Under the pieces are notes generated by a model. The model was not told the origin of the DNA. It made no database searches and worked only from the letters and a program-made list of their open reading frames with translations. Below are positions 59,159 through 64,000 of a DNA stretch of 64,000 nt, piece by piece. How positions within the stretch are numbered: position 1 is the stretch's first letter; the number at the start of each line of letters is the position of its first letter. Source of the stretch: Eutypella sp. D-1 (lineage: Eukaryota > Ascomycota > Sordariomycetes > Xylariales > Diatrypaceae); assembly GCA_023313575.1 (NCBI GenBank), contig JAJTTP010000007.1:1860001-1924000 (forward strand). Reading direction: 5' to 3'. The translations under genes were made by a program, and so were the position numbers.

Positions 59159-60203
59159 GGCTGCGCGTTTGCTGATTCGGAGTTGCGACAGCGAAGTTCG
59201 TAGTTGAAATGTCTGATGACCAGAGGAAAAGGCTGGAAAGCTTCCAGGCTTGGCGCGCGTTGTCGCTGTCGTCAGAAGGAAATATTCATGTATCGAGGGT
59301 ACTTAGGTATCTGAAGGTACCTGCTGTAGGAAGCTACTAAGGTGCCTGTAAGATAGGGCTGGTTAAATGCTATGACACAAGAGATGGCAAGGATCCTGTC
59401 CACTTATTGCTACGTACACCTCCGATGTGTCGGCACTGGAACTGAAATGCAGACCTTATGGGAAGGGGGCAAGGGGGAAAGGTCGGACCGCCACTTAAAT
59501 TTCCCGATGCCATACATACAGCTAGCTGTACTCATTGGGACCTCAGACTTTTGTAGATTCATGAAACGTACCTACCAACTAACTTCTGCTTCAATACAGA
59601 TTGGGTAGGCAGGTAGCTCTTGCTAGTTACTTGAACTTGTTTTACATAAGTACTGTACAGGTGATTCCTGCCCAGGTGGTTTCCTTTTGAGACATTACGC
59701 TAGGTATGCAGATACGCAATCGCATCGATTGGAATCGCTCTTTCCTTCCATTTCGTTAACTCCTTTCTTTTAGTCTTCCACCTTACTGTCCACCGTTAGG
59801 GTGGCTTGGTCCTTCTCCAAATATCTTTTAGAGTACTGCCCACTTACCTAAACCTACCTACGTACCGTACCTACCTACCTAAGTTGGGTACCAGGTTTAT
59901 AACTAACTGGAGTTTCCTCCAACAACCTTGGAACTTTTGAAATTCGTTGTACTTTTGATACTAAACGCGAACATCGTCACTCACACCCCCCCTTTTTTAC
60001 GCGTTTGCTGGTCCGACCTCTCCGAGACGATTGACTTCCAGTCGACTTCCATTTAAATTTCGGATCCACGACGCGCCCCTCCTTGCCACGAACACATCTC
60101 TCTCTATCCCTCCCGGTTCCGGCCCGAGCGCATTTCCATTTTCCCCCTTTGCCCTTTCCCCTTTCCCAATGCTCACCCGTCGGGAGTTGCCCTAGAGCCC
60201 AAC
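59159..60203. other. Divergent promoter region between ist3 and dynein LIC
   Basis: Contains both promoters. TACC/GGTA clusters occur near 59570-59610 and 59845-59885, and a pyrimidine-rich leader precedes 60204. No gene seen. Confidence 0.6.
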
Positions 60204-62092
60204 ATGACGGCGAATGCGAACCGCTTCTCCACATACACCAGCACCTCTGTTGGTTCCGGGTCCGAGGGAAAGCATGGGGAACCTAAGAGGGATATGTGGA
60301 GCTCTATGCTCGATTCCGTCGCCAGCGGCAAGAGGTTACCGGAGAAGAACCTATTGGTCCTTGGTATGTACTCTCTCGCCATGGACATACGAGCGCGGTG
60401 GACGGTGAACAGTGAACAGTCGACACTGACAAGATCATCATTAGGCGGCTCGGAGGAATCGCAGCGGGATTTCCTCGAGGCCTTATCCGATAGCGAACGA
60501 CGACGGAATTTCGACCGCCAGAACTACAGGATGCCTCCCATAGCCAACAGCTTTGCCCTTGGATATACCTACTACGACGTTCTAGACGCCGATCAGGAGG
60601 GTTCGTTATCCCCCTCCTTACCTAAAGATAATCCCCCCGAGGAATCCCGAATTGCTGACTCTATTCTCTATAGATATCCTGGCGCGCGTTTCCCTCCATC
60701 TTCTCAGCACCCCTTCTCCGTCCTTCACTTCTCTCGTTCAACCCCTTCTAACTCCGCAATCGATACCCAATACCTTAATAGTAATACTTCTTGACTGGTC
60801 CCATCCCTGGTCTTGGATGCGACAGCTACGAGAATGGCTCCTACTTCTCCGGACCGTCATCATGTCACTGAGTCCCGAATGCAAAGAAACTATGGAGGAA
60901 AACATGATCAGTTGGAGGGAACGGGGACGGACAGGCGGCTCCGTTAATCTGGACGGTACCGGAACTGTCGCCACGGAAGGAAGCGTGGCAGCGCCACCTG
61001 GCCCTGGCGAGTGGGAGGACGCTTTAGGCCTGCCACTATGTGTGGTGTGCCAAAATGTAAGTTGGAAGACGAAACTGTGTACATTACACACCCCTGCTGA
61101 CTCTGCTTCCAGACCGAGAAAATCGACTACTTGGAGAAGACACAGGGGTGGAAAGAGGAGATGTTTGACCTCGTGCTTCAATATCTCAGAACCGTATTAC
61201 TGAGGCGTACGTTTATCCCACCCCAACTCGTTGGCCCTCGCCGTCACTGACCCCGTCGCTAGATGGCGCATCTCTGATATACACCTCCCCTTCTATGAGC
61301 TCGCCGCTGCAGACCCTCGTCCATGCTAGCCTTGGCATTCACTCTCTTCTGAAGCGACAACCCCTGAAGGAGAATGTGATCGAGCGCGACAAGGTAGTCG
61401 TACCTCCGAACTGGGATTCCTGGAGTAAAATCAGGGTACTTCTCGACGGTTTCGACGTAGAGACTGTCAGCAACGGCTGGACTATCGATCTTGACCAGGC
61501 ATTCCCTTCGCCTAAACCTAACGGATCAAACAGCACACAAGAAGTCGATGGCGTTGACGGGGTAGTCGAGGCTGAAGGCTCAACAGTTGTATTTTACGAA
61601 GAACAAGTCCGTGATACGAGCTTGGATACCCTGCAACTGGCCCAAGGAAACCGGGACACGTCCCAACTAGAGGTCGCGTCAGTGGATACTCAGGCTTTCT
61701 TAGCCCAACAACTCGAACGTATTGAGTTGCAAAAGAAGGCGGATGACAAGGCCGGGAAGGAGAACACGTTTGCGCAAGGGGTGTCGGACGAGATGATCAG
61801 CGACCACATCGGGCCGGTACAGTTCAACATGGGCGGCATTCAAGTCGATGCTGACGACATGGTGCAACGGCTGAAGGTAAAGCCTCTTTGGAAACCTCGT
61901 TTCACAACAGCCACTAACGAATATGTATTATAGGACCGCCATGGCTACGGGAACTCGCCGGAACCTAGCATAGATGAGGATGCTGAGCTGGAAACGACAC
62001 AGGCACCAGTTGACACGGACACCTTAGCTAAATTCTTCGGCGACCTGATGAACCGCAAACCGACTGCCGGGGGCAAGGCTACCAAGACGTAA
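60204..62092 (+). CDS. Cytoplasmic dynein 1 light intermediate chain
   Basis: Model join(60204..60363, 60445..60600, 60674..61056, 61113..61206, 61263..61876, 61934..62092), 521 aa; all six exons sum in frame. The N-terminal Ras-like fold starts with DMWSSMLDSVASGKRLPEKN and LLVLGGSEESQRDFLE at the P-loop position; the GxxxxGK motif is degenerate, as is usual in fungi, so nucleotide binding is doubtful. Further markers are RQNYRMPPIANSFALGYTY, VILLDWSHPWSWMRQLREWL, LCVVCQNTEKIDYLE and YLRTVLLRHGASLIYTSPS. The C-terminal part (from about residue 400) carries the helical adaptor-binding region and is polar. The subunit links the dynein heavy chain to cargo adaptors such as Hook proteins for nuclear migration and endosome transport in hyphae. 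Confidence 0.94.
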
Positions 62093-62858
62093 CTGCGAAA
62101 TCAAGTTCTCATACCGTATTGGATATGCGCCAGGCCTTTGAGCTACATCAAATGTGACGTACATTGCCTGCGTTAAACCAGTCTGACATTCAGAGCCACG
62201 CTATCTGGCGATGCCAAGAGCGTCGTCATTGCGACGTGGGTGTCGGGATCAATGCATATTTTGTATGGCCGGACCCCATGCACAAATTCGATTCATTTTT
62301 TTCTGGGAACGGGGGTCTTCACCGACGAGACCCAGGAGACCATTCCACGTTCTGGGGGGTTCTTAGGATCGGAACGGAATTAGAGGTAGTGGGTGAGGGT
62401 GATTGGGAGATGGGGGGATGGGAGATGTGGTGGATGTACGAGACGGATTTACGACTGAGCCGCCCCCTTTTACGAAATGTTCCCAACTTTCAAGACTTGA
62501 TTCCCGAATGTATTATTTGCACAGCGAGCAGCAGCAGCAGCCACAGCACAAAGCACAAAGCACACTTCAATACAGCAAGCAAGCAAGCAAACAAAACCAT
62601 AAGCACAGCATGACGCGCCGCCGAATTCTAACTGCCTCGCTCGAATTCTCTTAAGGAAGACGGGAGAAAGTAAGTGAAAAAAAAAAAGAAGGGGGACAAA
62701 AAAAAAGGAAAAAAAGAAATACGGGAAAAGATATAAACTCCATAACCGACATTTCCCCCCCACATTGTAAGAAGTTCGCGTCCAGTGGTTTCGAGGACTT
62801 GTGTTCGTAGATTAGGTTACTCTAGATACCCCCTCCTCCCTTTTTGATGATACCTCAA

Positions 62859-62870
62859 TTTTTTTAAAAG

Positions 62871-62901
<31 letters not shown>

Positions 62902-62990
62902 TTTTTTTTTTTTTTTTTTTCCTTTTTTTCTTCTTTTTTTCTTTTCTTTTCCTTTTTTTTCTCTCTTTTTTTTTTTCTTCCCCTGTAGAA
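62859..62990. repeat. Poly-T / T-rich tract
   Basis: Long T runs broken by short AAAA, CC and C interruptions. Such stretches are prone to sequencing-length errors. Confidence 0.9.
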
Positions 62991-63415
62991 CGAACCGCTA
63001 TGGTAGCAGACACCCCCAATGAGAGAGCAGACGTAAAAAGGAAGAAAAAGAACAAGAAAAAAAAATGAAACAAGAGCAAGAAAAAAGATGTCACCAAGGT
63101 GACCCAGGTCAGCCCAAGGGACCCACTCATATGGGAGATATCCCCAGAAGGACCGGCCATACGTAGGTCTTAAGGAAATCATCAATTTTTGCCCATATGA
63201 ATATTATCGCTTGCTTTGATATTGTTTGAACTTCCTTTGATTATGATGGCCCGTATTGCCATCCATTGCATTACTACGTAATTATTTGAAGTCCCCGGCA
63301 GGTCCTTGCAGTCCCAGGTACTGCAACGACCTTCCACGTACTTCTCGATTCGACGTTGGAGGCCCTGGGAGCCCTTTGCCGTAGGTAAGGACTCAGACCC
63401 TCGCAACAAAAGAAC

Positions 63416-63522
63416 CAAAAAAAAAGGTGAGAAAGAAAAAAAGAAGAAAGAAAAAAAGAAAGAAAGAAAAAAAGAAGAAAGAAAAAAAGAAGAAAGAAAA
63501 AAAGAAAGAAAAAAAGAAAAGA
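63416..63522. repeat. A-rich (AAAGAAAG)n tract
   Basis: Purine tract built from GAAAGAAAAAAAGAAG units. With the T-rich tract about 500 bases upstream it could form an imperfect inverted repeat. Confidence 0.9.
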
Positions 63523-64000
63523 AGTATATGCAATCCACATTAAGTTTTTTAGCCCCGCGCCGCTGATCCCTACACCACCAACTTGCAACCGGCCCTAGCC
63601 TAACTTAAACCTCCCCCTCCCCCCTAAAACATACCTAGGTACTTATATAAGTATCTAAGTCATCGGTTCCAAAACGTGGGGCAAGTTCAAGTTCGCTAAG
63701 TAAGTTTGGGGAAGAAGAAGCAGAGAGAAAAAGAAGAGACCGACCGAACCCCGGGACTTGGAGAAGTGAGTACTTAACTTAAGGTTATTTATGCAGGGTA
63801 ACTACATAGACCTCGGGACGGAGCCGGGAAAGACGGGGGAGAGTAGAGTTTGCTTGTTTGTCATACTTGCTTGTACTAACTAAATATTTCTTTCATTTTT
63901 TTCTTCTTCTCATACAACCCCTCTTCCTCCGCAGATCCAATTCCATCTACTGATGTATATAATTCCTACCCGACGGCCGATAACCTTAGGGCTAACCAAG

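Larger units (their letters stand above)
62093..64000. other. 3' flank and intergenic DNA with homopolymer tracts
   Basis: No gene supported up to the window end. It has a T-rich tract (62859-62990) and an A/GA-rich tract (63416-63522). The sequence from about 63900 looks like a pyrimidine-rich promoter or leader, so another gene may start beyond the window. Confidence 0.5.

Noticed and set aside
1..64000. CRISPR array, bacterial operons, rRNA genes or a secondary-metabolite gene cluster
   Set aside because: The DNA is intron-rich fungal sequence; no regularly spaced repeats, rRNA signatures or core PKS, NRPS or terpene synthase genes were seen.

Overview
The window is nuclear DNA of a filamentous ascomycete, most likely a sordariomycete. 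The signs are short GT-AG introns (mostly 50-100 bp) with CTRAC-type branch sites, GC-rich coding exons, T- and A-rich tracts and TACC/GGTA repeats between genes, and a gene set that includes septin, Lag1-type ceramide synthase, an Och1-type mannosyltransferase, New1/Elf1, Hsv2 and dynein light intermediate chain. The order below the class level cannot be fixed by eye. I assembled every gene model by hand from splice sites and reading phase; each multi-exon sum closes in frame except where I say so.

Layout. At 0.7-24 kb lie a phosducin-like protein, an LRR protein, a five-exon DUF3237 protein, a small coiled-coil protein, a zinc-ribbon/AT-hook repeat protein, a GT32 glycosyltransferase, an ACSF2-like acyl-CoA synthetase, a Gln-rich protein and a transcription-factor-like protein carrying an apparent 1-base frameshift (the last two on the minus strand). 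A 3.4-kb gap leads to the New1/Elf1 ABC-F ATPase at 27.3-30.7 kb. From 30.7 to 41.9 kb is a gene-sparse island holding only a cytochrome P450, a small cysteine-rich secreted protein and a 268-bp MITE with TA target duplications. From 41.9 kb to the end come housekeeping genes: ceramide synthase, a BAX-inhibitor family protein, septin Cdc11/AspA, PROPPIN Hsv2, the U2 snRNP/RES factor Ist3 and dynein light intermediate chain.

The genes do not form an operon-like or biosynthetic unit. Themes are cytoskeleton and transport (septin, dynein LIC), membrane and lipid metabolism (ceramide synthase, acyl-CoA synthetase, TMBIM, PROPPIN), translation and protein folding (New1, phosducin-like) and splicing (Ist3). 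No tRNA, rRNA or CRISPR array was found. The items best worth a second look are the zinc-ribbon/heptapeptide/AT-hook protein (10.3-11.3 kb), the MITE, the P450/secreted-protein island, the frameshifted regulator, and two degenerate telomere-like repeats in opposite orientation at 7.2 and 16.2 kb.
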